In this document: in pieces, positions 22,872 through 33,855 of the stretch
Layout: each line of letters starts with the position of its first letter
How positions within the stretch are numbered: the first letter of the stretch is position 1
Source: Caenorhabditis elegans
Taxonomy: Eukaryota > Nematoda > Chromadorea > Rhabditida > Rhabditidae
Length of the DNA: 64,000 nucleotides
Direction of reading: 5' to 3'
Assembly: GCF_000002985.6 (NCBI RefSeq)
Contig: NC_003283.11
Location: 4,774,001 to 4,838,000 of the forward strand
Made by a program: the position numbers and the translations under genes
The notes under the pieces: model-generated
The model's database searches: none
What the model was told of the DNA's origin: nothing
The model's input: only the letters and a program-made list of their open reading frames with translations

Positions 22872-24651
22872 CCAAATAATTCCCATCTATTTTCCAAAAA
22901 ACCAGCATAATCTAAAATTAATTCTGCTAGATAACATACCGACATACTTGAATGATATCCTCTTTTTGTGTGCATCAGTGTGTGACTACTTGCCCATAAA
23001 GAACATTTATTTGGAGCTATTTTGAGATAAGAATTCACACTTTTACAAGAAATCATCTGAATTGTCATGGTAACAAATAGTGGTCTAGAAATATCTGTCA
23101 AAATAATTTCTCTCTTTTCCAGTAAATATTTATTCTGAAAAAAGGTTTCCAGGGCTTGCCACGTCAAGGAATACATTTCAGCTTAACACGGCTAAAATTT
23201 CAAATGAAACATAAGACAATAGGAAGTGAAATTTTGAAATAGGTCACTACAAAAAAACTCAGCGGCAGAAAAAGGTCTGTCTGGAATTTTTTTTTCCAGT
23301 GAATTTTTTTACAACTCCAGAGGCGCTTAAAATTGCTATACATAAAGTGGATTTTTGCAGACTTTTAAAGGTTTTATGAATTTCTAGCGGTAGTAAAACA
23401 TACGGGAAGCTTTTTGGGGATAGATTTTTATTTCTGAATTTTTTAAATTATTTTTTCCCTTCTTTTTATATTTATTGAAAACACCTGGATATTTCATAGT
23501 TTGCAAAACAATTTAAAATAAAAATTATAATATATTATAAAAATTTAACTTTTCTAGCAGGGTTACAAAGATTAAGGCAGGATTACAAAAATGTGTCCAA
23601 CTGGTAGTTAGAAAAAATTTTTTTCTAGATTTTTTCAAAAAAAATGTTCCAAAAACCTTTCAAAATGTGCTGTCCTTGTGCGCTGTTAAAATTATCAAAA
23701 ATTTGCGCAAATCCACGTTAGAAGCAGTTTTAGGTGCCTATAGAAGAGATCTATAGATAGTGAAAAAACGTAACTAATTTTTTGGTTGACTTGGATGAAA
23801 AATTCTTTTTTTTTCGAAAGAAAAGTTCTTGAAAAACTTCCAAAATATGTTACCCTCTAATTAGACGCCAATAAATTATTGTTTTACTTGAACCAGTTTT
23901 AGGTGTCTATTAATTAGTGAAAAATTTCAATGAAAAAATATCATATCGACCTTTTTCTAGTTCAAAGTGCTCTTCTGTAGCTAAATTTTTCGCACTGACC
24001 AAATTAAAAATTTCTCTTTCAAATAATTTTTTCAGAAATGCGTTAAATGCATTCTATGTGACTAATGTTTTTTTTGAGGTTAAATATTGACTGATTGCTG
24101 GTTATCAAAACTTTAAAAATGTCTAACTAGCCGGTTGAAGTTATCGGGCTCAAAAAGTCCAAGACTCTAGTCTGCACACCGGCACTTGTTCTAACAAAAA
24201 CCTTACAAAAAAATCGTGTAACTTATACAAATGAGCTTTTTCCTCATTTCCGTGGAAGAAAATTTCCGGATTCCCTTTTGTAATTTCTTTATGTGTACAC
24301 TTTTCCCCGCATTCATCGAATCATAACCAAAATGTTTGCTGCGGCGGGCGGCAGCGTCGGTCAAAGAATGGCATTTCGGCGGCGGCAACGGAATCATCGG
24401 ATCTCATGCAAAACACTCGGGTGAGGCTCATTCTTTCGCAGAAGTTGGCTGATGATGATGAGGATGATAATGATGATGATCCGTGTTTGCTCTGAACGAC
24501 TGGGGAGACATGCGAGAGAGAGTCGCCCTTTAGAGAAGCAGGATCACTTGAGCACACATACAAAATTCCCGAGAGTTTATCACTGATAAATGGACGGGCG
24601 GGGGGAAAAGAGTGGACTGTCCGAAATTTGTGCGCAGAGAAACATTTATGT

Positions 24652-24652
24652 G

Positions 24653-24684
<32 letters not shown>
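24652..24684. repeat. CT dinucleotide microsatellite
   Basis: About sixteen uninterrupted CT units, equivalent to GA on the other strand. It lies beside a GC-rich segment. Confidence 0.9.
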
Positions 24685-24688
<4 letters not shown>

Positions 24689-25639
24689 AGTTTGTATGCA
24701 GAGCTTGGTAGTACAAGCCTGTCGACACAATCGGAATGTTGAAATTTTTCGAAAAATCGAACAGTGATAAGGGATATAGGATAAGAGTGTAGGGAGAGGA
24801 GCGTGCTTCTACTATTTTGGGACAAAGTCGGAACTTCACTGCTCTCCAGATGTTCAATGTTTATCCAGGAACACTAAAAATAAAACTTGTTCGAGTGGGT
24901 AGAAAAGTTGAAGTTCCTGATAGACATATCGCAAATTACCTGAGGAAAGAAATCCTCCCAATTTCCAGGCAAAAAAAATCGTTTAAAATGTCCGAACTGC
25001 CATATTTTCCCTATTATACATACTTGTAGAGAAATAGTTTGAAATCGCAATTAAAAAAATGAAACTGTAGATTATCCTGTTTACCTGCGTGCCTACCAGG
25101 GGTGTGCGGCAAATTTACCGAATTTGCCGAATTTGCCGAGCACGGGAAATTTCAAAAAAGTAGATTTGCCAAATTTGCCGAGCTCGGCAAATTTCAAAAT
25201 TTGTCGCACACGTCAAAAATTTGACAGTACAATTTTGACTAAAACTATTGATTTTTTCGCCAAAAAATTACAAAATTGAGTTATTTAGATGCATAAGCAA
25301 ACATACTACACGGAACTTATTCGGAATCCAGGTGATTGTTCAGAATTCAGTAGTTTTGGTGCTCCAAAAAGCATCAATGAGTATTAATTTTTTGGAGTTT
25401 GTTGAGCACGGCTAATTTGCCGTAGGTAGGCACTTTGATGCCTCGGCGTCCCATATGCAGAACAAGCTCAAAACAGACACAACTCTGGAATATGTACGGC
25501 AATTAAAACTGAGCTTTTTCTGCGTATCTAAAGGTCAGACACAGCAGTCCAGCTCCAATTTAAGCCTTGTTCGAGCCGGGGACTGTGACCAATAGTCCAG
25601 TCGTGGATTGCTCTACTTCCCACTTAAGGCTGGATGGAC

Positions 25640-25705
25640 CTAGTGGGAGGTAGGACTTGAACTGGTGACCTCTAGATTGCTGGCGGCCACCACTGGTTCA
25701 TTGTG
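25640..25705 (-). pseudogene. tRNA-derived element (B-box half)
   Basis: On the minus strand it reads AGCAATCTAGAGGTCACC followed by AGTTCAAGTCCTACC. The same AGCAATCTAGAGGTCAC...AGTTCAAGTCCT string occurs at 27576-27605, so the two are copies of one tRNA-derived family. The 5' half with the A box is not recognisable here. Confidence 0.5.
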
Positions 25706-25859
25706 TCCGGACCTCGATCGCGATGTCTCCACTGAGACATTATGCGTACATCTTAAGTTGTTCGAAGACTCTCGCATGACTTCCATGTTTCTTGTTCCAA
25801 TAATTCCCAGACGTCACAAAGCATATTCCACGTGTTTTTTTTAAACCGCGTTTGGACGA

Positions 25860-26325
25860 GTGTTGGGAAAAAAAGAGAGTTGTGCTCTCATAATGGAGGT
25901 GTATTATGTGCTCACTTTCTCTCTGAGAAGTTGCCTCTTCAAGGATGATGGCTTCCCGTCTCCGGCCGTGGTCTACACCACCCGCGTGTGTTGCATCCCA
26001 AAACCGGATACTCTTACCTGCCGGTCAGTTGGCCCGGCAGCTCTCGCTGTCTCTCTGACGCCACCGCTGCCACTCGAGTGCACCGAGTATAAAGAGCACA
26101 GTGCTCCGACACTTTAGAGTCAAATTTTCTTCCGATGGCAAATCGGCTACTCACACATCAGGAACAGATTTTGCTCTGTTCTCTGTTTTTAAGATTTTCT
26201 AGACACCGTAGTTTCCCTATTAGACATGCAACCCTTGCTCTATTTTGTTATATCTCTGTTCCCTTCGGTTCTATCAAAAAACTGTCATTAACTGACAAAA
26301 CACGTGCAAAATATTTATCTACAGT
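25860..26325 (+). mobile_element. Possible solo LTR or LTR-like fragment
   Basis: The segment begins TGTTGGG, has a TATA-like GTATAAAG (about 26086) followed by a plausible start region, and may end at a TCTACA. It is GC-richer than its flanks in the middle. I could not find a target-site duplication or a second LTR, and no reverse transcriptase ORF is nearby, so this is only a suggestion; it could equally be an unrelated promoter-like segment. Confidence 0.2.
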
Positions 26326-27147
26326 TAGACAGTAAACGCCGCTTAAGTAGATCAATGAGTTTCATGTCCAATATGCTAAATACGGTAGGAATCATTTTTT
26401 CAACTATTCTAATTTTTCTTGTAGCATTAAAAAAACTATCAACTAACATCCTAACTACTATTTAAGTATCAAGCATTGCAAAAATTTAAAGAAGCAAAAG
26501 GCTCTTACTATTAGAAAGCTATATGTTTTCCATTGACCACAGACTCCGGGCTTTTCATAAAAACCTTAGCAATCCGAATATAATTGGAAAGTTTCTATAT
26601 ATGCTTCAACCGTGATAAGATAAGTTGAACGACATTTTGACAAGCGCGCGCTCACAATCTTTTGGTGTATGTGTGTGTGTGTGTGTGGGGTCACTCAAGT
26701 ATTTGAACATCAATCGTCCACTTCATTTTACAAACACATAGACTGGACTGAGCCCGATGGGGGAAATGAGAGAGTTTCGTGCCGCGCGCAAAGAGCACGT
26801 CGCCGCGCGGAGGCGCCAGAGTCTAAGCTAACACAGAAAGTCGGAGGGAGACGAAAAAGAGAAGACGGTCAGTTAGTGTCCCCTCCCCTCTCTCCTCACT
26901 GTTACGTACAAATGACCATTTAGTCTTGCTGCTCCATCGGGCTTCTCCTTGAGAACAAATCTTCAGATTTATTTTTGAGTTACCTTACTCTACCTACTAA
27001 TTTTACAGTTTTACTTACATATTACTCTTTATTATTTATCTGAATCTTTATTAGTTTCCTGATATAATATTATTATTATTATTAAAATTTCAGGCCAGCG
27101 CAGGGTCAGGTGTTCCTACTTGTCTTAAAACCTTCAAATAACTCATT

Positions 27148-28410
27148 ATGAAGCAACTCGCCATCTCCTTCTGCATTATCCTCCCCCTCGCCTGCTTCTG
27201 GGTACTGAACGCAGAAGACGCGAAAGAAGGTATGTTGTCACTCACTCTTCAACTCCTAAAATCCGACTTTCAGCTCCAGAAATTCGTGAAGCCAACTCCA
27301 CAGTATTCCGTCAGAAGAGGCAGTTTGGATGCCCATCCAATTGCTATTCCTCATGCAGTTCCTCGTCCCAGTGCCAGAGATATTCTGTCGCATCTGTCTG
27401 TGTCCAAGGATGCTGTTGCCCAGGAAACAATAACCTTGATAGTAAGTTTTTTTAATATGAAGGTTGTGTAGGAAGTTGAAAAATTGCTTTTTTTCATAAA
27501 TCAGAGATGTTAAAGAAAACGTCGCAATTATTAAAAACTAGGAGCGGGGATAGCTCAGTCGGTAGTATTGATAATTAGCAATCTAGAGGTCACGAGTTCA
27601 AGTCCTGGCTTCCCTAGGTTCAGTGTACCCAGATCCGTTCATATCGCTTAAGTAACGCATCGTCCTTTAACCCTTTAGTAAGGAATATGAGATAAAAGTT
27701 GAATGCTGACACCTTTAAAATTTAGATCTCCCTTAGTTCAAACCTCAAACCTTATCAAAATCATATCAAGAGATATCAAGAATCCAGTCACCGTTCCAAT
27801 TTCTCAAGTGTCCCCGCCGTTCCCTTCCGGTTCGAGCAAACACACACACTGATTACCTAATGATTGCTACAACTCCCGGGGAGACGCTGCTTAGTCCCTT
27901 TTGCGGTGATGGAGACACCTTCTTATACGGCTCAACATAAATACAAAATATTTGCGAAGTTTCGCGGGGTGTTTGCGTTTGCTCGGTGCGTGCTGCTGTG
28001 CTCTGTGTCTCACGAAGTCGGCGCGGTTTGGACAACACGCACGAACCTATCTTTTTCTATCTTTAGCTCGTATCAGAACGAGTTCAAATATGGGTGTGGA
28101 AAGTCGTCTAATTCCAACAAAAATTTCAGCCGCCTGCTCCGGAGGACCAGCCGTCGCCGCCTGCCTCGGAGGACTCTGCGGACAAGGATTCTTCTGCTCG
28201 AGCAACAACTACTGCTGCAGATGCCAATCCGGAAACAGCACGGGACCATGTGTAAACCAGGTCTGCCCAACCGGATTCATGTGCAACACCAACAACTACT
28301 GTTGCCCACTCGGATCCGGAGGAGTCCTCGGATCATGTGTCAACGGAGTCTGCCCAACTGGATACACCTGTGGAGCTGGAAACTTGTGCTATTTGAGCAG
28401 TGGAAAGTAA
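27148..28410 (+). CDS. Secreted Cys-repeat protein with furin-like site, 176 aa
   Basis: Exons 27148-27229, 27274-27441 and 28130-28410 (531 nt) join in frame. A signal peptide (residues 1-22) and a short propeptide precede RQKR at 40-43, a furin-type cleavage site. The mature part has an irregular Cys/Ser-rich block (47-77) and then three repeats built as C-x4-C-x5-C-x5-CC, with CPTGF/CPTGY and SSNNYCC / NTNNYCC / AGNLCY; the last repeat has CY instead of CC. The pattern resembles lustrin-type Cys-rich repeats of nematode extracellular proteins (from memory). It is likely an extracellular matrix or cuticle-associated protein. The 688-nt second intron contains a tRNA-like element. Codon choice in exon 3 (GGA, TGC, AAC) is strongly biased, as in highly expressed worm genes. 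Confidence 0.88.
27546..27615 (+). pseudogene. tRNA-like sequence (Ala-AGC-like) within an intron
   Basis: It starts GGGGATAGCTCAGTCGGTAG (acceptor and D arm), has TTAGCAA at the anticodon loop position (AGC), and ends with a variable loop AGAGGTC and a T arm GAGTTCAAGTCC. The anticodon stem does not pair well and the acceptor stem is only partly complementary (GGGGA with TTCCC). It probably derives from a tRNA and shares its 3' half with the element at 25640. It lies in intron 2 of the Cys-repeat gene in sense orientation. Confidence 0.6.
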
Positions 28411-28919
28411 AAAAATGGAATTCAATTTTTCCCTTTTTTCATGCGACAAATTGCCCCCAGTCTTTCTATATTTTTATATATTTTTTTAATATATTGTACT
28501 TTCCTTCTCCGTTCTCTGACTCTCTGCTCCTTTTAAATTATTCTAATCTATTTGAAACGAATCGTTCCCACCACCAAGACAACAACATCAACAACAAACG
28601 AAATCCCAAAAAAATATTTGAATTGTTTTTAAATTTAATTTGTTTATTTATTATTTTATTTTAATTAATGAAATAAAAAAAGAAACATTTGACACTCTAC
28701 GACGATATGTGAGAAAAAATATTATAGTTTGCAAATCAAAATTTTCAAAATTTCAAACAAAAAAAAGTATAGTTAATTATGCGAAAAAAAAACATTGAGA
28801 GATGCTGATGATTTCTGTCATGAAACCGGAAAAATATGAAATAAAACTTAAAGTAGGGGGGCACTGGGAAGAAGAAAAAAACAAAATCATAATGCAAATG
28901 TGCTCTAATAATAACTAAT
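28411..28919. other. Convergent 3' ends, no gene seen
   Basis: It contains the 3' UTRs of the Cys-repeat gene (+) and the CDF transporter (-), with AATAAA-type signals on both strands (around 28670 for the + gene). Nothing else is visible. Confidence 0.6.
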
Positions 28920-31900
28920 TCAAACAATTTTATGCTCGTCGTGAGGATGATGATCATAATCATAGTCTGTATGAACAAATGCACGTTCAACTTCCGGCAA
29001 GCTTTCGATGTTTGATTGGAGGGTCTCACTGATGTCATGGGATTCTTTGAGGATCATATTCTCGTCGAGCACAATGTGCACCTGGAAATATTACAGATTT
29101 TAGAGTAGCACAATAATTCAGTTGTAAGCTCAGCCTCTTCAGAAATGTGCGATACGGGCTTATGTTAGGCCTAGGTGTAGGTTTAGGCCTAGGCTTAGGC
29201 TTGGGCTTAGGCTCAGGCTTAGGTTCAGGCTTAGGCTTGAAGAATCCAGAGAAAAAATATTCTTACCTCAACTAAAAACTTGCTTCCAAAATGGTACACA
29301 TAAACCGTATCAATATGTGAAATCCGAGCATCATGATCCAAGCAGACTTTGATGATCCTATTAATGAACTCTGGCTCTGCAGTTTTACCCGACAGCTTTG
29401 CCAAATGCTCCCGTCCAGTTTGCACCCAGGTATACAAAATGTACATAGAAACCACAATAGCACCGGCTGGGTCAAAGTAGTACGAGTACTTGGTGCCGAG
29501 CCAGGCACAGATCAGGGCGACCGTGTTGGAGATGCAATCGTTGCGATGGTCCATTGCGAGCACGTTGACCGATGGTTCCTTGTATCGTTTACAGAATAGG
29601 TAGAGGGACAGCTTGACGAGAACTGTTGACACCATGATGACTACAGAGGTGATGGTGACGTTGAGCTTGGGTTCTTCACCGATTCCTGGAAATTTTTAGG
29701 ATTGTAACTTAAAATCCATTGCTGAGGGAGGGGAGCATAGATTGAAGGATCAGGGAAGGATCAGAGGTAGAGCTAGTACATCCTGTAGGAAAACTTTGAA
29801 TTCACTTTTTTAAAAATTTTATAAGTTCATCACTTTGTGGGCGAATATATTGAAGATTTCCTCCAAAACTGAGAACCGCAAGACTAATCAGCTCAGTTTC
29901 CAACCAATCAGACAAAATGAGTTCGAAGACGCTGATTGGTTCGAAAATTAGAAGGGCTCCTAGGTTTGGAGCAATTTCAAACAATGTTTTTAATCAGAAT
30001 TTCAGACTATTTTGAGTCTTTCCATGCAAAATTCAATTCAGCATTTCTTACCATAAAGATGGAATTGAATTCCATCATGAATTCCTCTCACCGACGCAAT
30101 GATCAATTGAATCGACGCCATTCCCATGATCACACTGATCAAAATCAAGGACAATGGCTCCAACCTGGTCCTTCCTCTCGGATACAGATAAGGATCCCTT
30201 TTCTTGATCATTCTTTCTGAAAGTGAAATGACAAGTCCTGAAGTGATATCTACCACAGAATCAACCATCGATGAAATGATCGACATGGATCCTGAGAGAA
30301 CGGATGCGACGACTTTTGCAATCATCAGAAGGAAGTTCACTGCTAATGTGATGTTGGCCATTCTCGCGGCCGTATTTGATTCGTCGTCTTTTTTCTCGTC
30401 AACTGATTTTTCTTCGGTGTCTGTGCGTTCCATTGGTTTCTGAAATATTTAGAGAAAATAGTTGTTTGTTTTAGTAAATTACAGACATTTGGATTAATTG
30501 TTTAGAAATTGACAATGTGTCGTTAGTTTAAAAAAAGTTTTTAGCAAAAAAATCGGCAAATTGAGGGTCTCCGGATTTCGGAAATTGCCGGTTTACTGAA
30601 ATTTGAAAGAACAGCAATTTGCAGATTTGCCAATTTGCCGTTTGCCAAAAAAAAATTTAAAACATTCTGGAGAAGATGCTTTATAAGAAAAAAAAACACT
30701 GACAACTGTAAATTTGTTTAATATTTCCTATTTGGATATTTTAGTAAATTCATTTTTTTGGTAGTTCTAGAAAATTTTAAAGGCCCGATTTTGGAGTAGA
30801 ATTGAAATTTTTAAGTATTTAAATTTCCAAAAAGTGGAAAATGTTCAAAGTTTGGGTTAAAGTTTGAAACTTTCCGATAAAAACATTCAAAAAAAAACAA
30901 TATTTTGATAATCAATTTATGAAAAGTAAACTCAAAATTTCGGAGTTTTTCGGAAATTTTAAATGTCGGTTTTGATTTTTTGAATTACATACATACATAT
31001 ATATCTCAAGTATGCTCCGGAGTGAAACAATGAATTTTTACGTGTTTTTTTGAATTTTAAAAATATTGTTGAAGTTCTCCAAGTGTCTTCAAACGTTTTT
31101 TAATTCACAAAATTCTTGAAAAGCTAACACAAGCTTATAAGGAAACTCACTTTTCTAGGATTCCTAGGACTGCGTGGCACATCGAATATCACTACTTCCG
31201 GTTCGTCTGTTCCATCCTTCAAAAATTATGGAAATGGTTTTTTTTTCCTGATAAGTGCGTGTTTCTTTTTAGAAATGTGCAATTTTTTGGACATTTTGGA
31301 ACAGATAGATCGGAAAACTAAACAACAATCACAAGAAGCTAGGATGGGAATGCCTACGTGCCTGCTTTTCAGAGACGCGTAGGCCGCCTTGTAGGTAGGC
31401 ACGTAGGCATGTCTGAACCCATGAAAAAATAAACTTACAATATGCTTTACCAGTGGTGCCACTACAGCTTTCTCTTCAGGAATCGGTGGTGGTATGGCTG
31501 CAATCACGTCAGCGTCATCATCTTCTTCTTTACTAGTTGTCCGCCGCCGTGTACGGTTGAATTGCTGGAATTTTTGAATTTATAAACTAATCAATTATTT
31601 TTTAAAAAAATTCAAAACCAATTTTCTCACCTCAATCTGTTCGCTATCATTTTTAAAATTCTCCAACAATTCATTCTGCTTCTTATAGAACTTGTTCACT
31701 TTCTTTGCATTCTTCGACTGTGAGGACAAGGATGTCGTGGAGCCAGCAGTCAACTTGTGGAGCTCTGCACAACTCGTCTGACCATTTCCATTTTCTAAGT
31801 CTCGTGGAGCACTTGGAGCTTGTGATAGGGAGATTGATCGAAGAGATGGACGGCCTGGAACCAGTACGGTAGAGGGCCCAACCTCATCTCGTTCTTCTTC

Positions 31901-31939
31901 CTCATCTAGTAAACTGAATGTGGCTTCTGTTTTCGTCAT
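28920..31939 (-). CDS. Cation diffusion facilitator transporter, Mn-type motifs, 489 aa
   Basis: Six exons, 31631-31939, 31439-31564, 31151-31216, 30052-30439, 29267-29685 and 28920-29081, join in frame (1470 nt). A TTCCAG acceptor 8 nt before the ATG suggests SL trans-splicing. Residues 1-190 are a polar N-terminal extension; the cation-efflux membrane domain follows with TM1 near 197-217, then the C-terminal dimer domain (KVCLDHDARISHIDTVYVYH). TM2 has DSVVD (227-231) and TM5 has DHRND (342-346). Zn transporters of this family normally carry HxxxD at TM5; DxxxD in both helices is the signature of Mn-type members such as plant MTP8-11. I therefore infer Mn (or Fe) efflux. The His/Asp-rich C-terminus (DYDYDHHPHDEH) may bind metal. 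From memory this may be R02F11.3, unverified. Confidence 0.92.
29155..29242. repeat. Degenerate telomere-like TTAGGC tract in an intron
   Basis: About twelve TTAGGC-like hexamers (TTAGGC, TTGGGC, TCAGGC, TTAGGT variants) run head to tail on the + strand, in the last intron (29082-29266) of the minus-strand CDF gene. TTAGGC is the nematode telomere unit, so this is an interstitial telomere-like sequence. Confidence 0.85.
29820..29965. repeat. Short fold-back with CCAAT words in CDF intron
   Basis: ACCAATCAG and CTGATTGGTT lie in opposite orientation about 30 nt apart, flanked by imperfect complementary TTCGAA/TTTCC words. It resembles the better preserved CCAAT fold-back at 39970. It lies in the intron between CDF exons 4 and 5. 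Confidence 0.35.
30540..30655. repeat. CGGCAAAT-type dispersed repeat
   Basis: GGCAAATTG, GCAATTTGC and TTTGCCG words alternate on both strands in the third CDF intron. It is one of about a dozen members of this repeat in the window. Confidence 0.6.
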
Positions 31940-33349
31940 GGAATTGTCTGGAATTAGAGGGATTTAGAATTTGAGAATAGTATTCGGCTGTGGAAAAAAA
32001 GTTGCAGAAAAAACGAAAAATTCAAGTTTCAAGATGGAAAATTGAATATTAAAAATTAAAAATTGAAATGGGTCGTTGTCCCAAGAGCTGGAATTTTTGG
32101 TTTTTATTGGTTTTTGATATTTTGAAAAATTGATGTTTTGTGATTTTTTAGCCAAAAAAAAACCAAAAAATAAAAATAATAAAAAAACAAAAAATTTTTC
32201 TTTTACATGGTTTTTAAAAAAATACATCCTAGCATTTTTTTTTTTTTAATTGTTTTTTTGTAAATTTCAATTTTTTGTTATTTTTTTGGTTCAAAATTTT
32301 TTTTTGGTCTCAACCTGGATGCGACAACATTTTTCCAATTTTTAAATTTCGCGAAAAAACTACTAAAATGGCTGAATTATTATTGAACTCCCATGAAAAT
32401 GAATAACCAATTTTTGATAATTTTGTGGAAAAAATGTCAAAAAAATGGGCAAAAGGTATTTCAAATCAAATTTCTATTTAAAAAAAAAGAATTTAGCCAG
32501 TAAACGCAAAAATGTCAAAACTAGGTAATTTTGTTTTGGCGGGAATTCCAAATTAAATAGAATTTTTGCAAAAAAAAATTACAAAACCATTATTTAAAAA
32601 GTTTAGAAGTATTATATTTTTAAATATTTTTAGAGTTATATTCGTTCATAAATCAGGTATGAAAAATTTTGAAGCAAAAAACGATACATGGGTTTTGAAG
32701 AAATGTTTTTTTTTTGGACATGTTTTTTCAAATTTTATAGAATGGCAGAAACACTTTTTATGTATCAAAAATATAATAATGAGAACTAATACGAAAACTA
32801 TTTTATTTGCCGCAAAAGTTGCGATTCTCAAAAGTTTCATAAAGAAATGCGATTATACAAATACTTAATAAGAATGCAGGTGGTCAGACACAGTCACAAT
32901 AATACCCAGAAATCATAAAAAATACAATTGCTGTTGTTGGCCTAAAAATATGAAAAGGTGAGAGAGAGAGTGAGGAAGAATCAAAGACGCAGAGAGAAAA
33001 AGACGAAGAAGGTGTGAAAAGTCGAGGGTGTCTCATGTGGAAAGTCAGTTTGGTTGTGTGATCAGAATATGGCAGTGAAATGAAATAGAAAAAAGAAAAA
33101 GAAGTGAGATTGGTGTATGGGATATGATAATAAGTGATAACGTTCAGACCTTTTCGCAGTTTGTTTTTAACAATCTCGTTTCGACAGTTCTTTTGCAGAA
33201 TATTCTTTGGTTTTAGAACTTAGGTTGTAGTCTTAAATAAATGAACACAATTTCCAATTAAGTACTTTATATCTAACAGCGGTCGTAACCTACCGTAATT
33301 TGTGTAGACTACGGTACCCAGCGCTGGGAAAATGTTAACAGTGTTCAAG

Positions 33350-33520
33350 GTTAGGGCGGCAGACGATTTTTTCCAGCAAATCGGCAAATTGGCAAACTGC
33401 TGGAATTGAAATTTCCGGCAAATCGGCAAATTAGCGGAATTGCAAATTTCCGGCAAATTGTCAAACCGCAAATTGCCCATTTGCCGAATTTGCCGGAAAA
33501 CGGCAATTGTCGAAAATTTT
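33350..33520. repeat. CGGCAAAT-type dispersed repeat
   Basis: Repeated GGCAAATCGGCAAATT and complementary TTGCCGAATTTGCC words. The block contains both orientations, so it can form a hairpin. Confidence 0.7.
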
Positions 33521-33734
33521 CGGCAAATTGTGGTTTTGCACTCTTTTTTTTTTTGAAAATTACAGAAAAAATTTCAATCGGCAAAAGTGTACGCATTCTA
33601 TTAATGTTCTTACATATATTTTGAAAAGTAAGTAAATTCTATAAAAATATTAAAGAAAGCGGGAAAACAATTAAAAAAAGACACAGTTTTAAGTGTTTCC
33701 GTCCTATAAAAAAACGCCTCTGAACATACAAATC

Positions 33735-33855
33735 TGATATCCGGCAAACGGCAAACCGGCATATCGGCAAACCGGCAATAAACCGGAAATTTGCGGATTT
33801 GCCGAACTTGTCGACAAAAAAATTTGCCAAACGGCAATTGCCGCCCACCCCTGGT
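33735..33855. repeat. CGGCAAAC-type dispersed repeat
   Basis: Words such as CGGCAAACGGCAAACCGGC are followed by TTTGCCGAAC and end in the family's frequent terminal word GCCGCCCACCCCTGG. Confidence 0.7.

Larger units (their letters stand above)
22872..27147. other. 4.3 kb gene-poor region: simple repeats, tRNA-like and LTR-like debris
   Basis: No coding exon is supported. 22.9-24.2 kb is plain AT-rich sequence. 24.33-24.62 kb is unusually GC-rich (GGCGGCGG words, GACGGGCGGGG) and is followed by a CT repeat (about 24652-24684). 25.10-25.22 kb is a GGCAAATTTGCCG block. 25.64-25.71 kb is a tRNA-like element. About 25860-26325 resembles an LTR. A GT repeat lies at about 26669-26687. 26.76-26.90 kb is GC- and GA-rich, and with the following 250 nt is the probable promoter of the Cys-repeat gene. 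Confidence 0.55.

Noticed and set aside
24530-24730. Reverse ORF with an Arg-Glu repeat
   Set aside because: It is the translation of the CT/GA microsatellite.
27546-27615. Functional tRNA-Ala gene
   Set aside because: The anticodon stem does not pair, the acceptor stem is only partial, and a partial copy of the same string occurs nearby; it is better explained as a tRNA-derived repeat.
27864-28664. 266-codon ORF overlapping the Cys-repeat gene
   Set aside because: It reads exon 3 in another frame and continues into the 3' UTR; the Cys-repeat frame with correct splice phases is clearly the real one.
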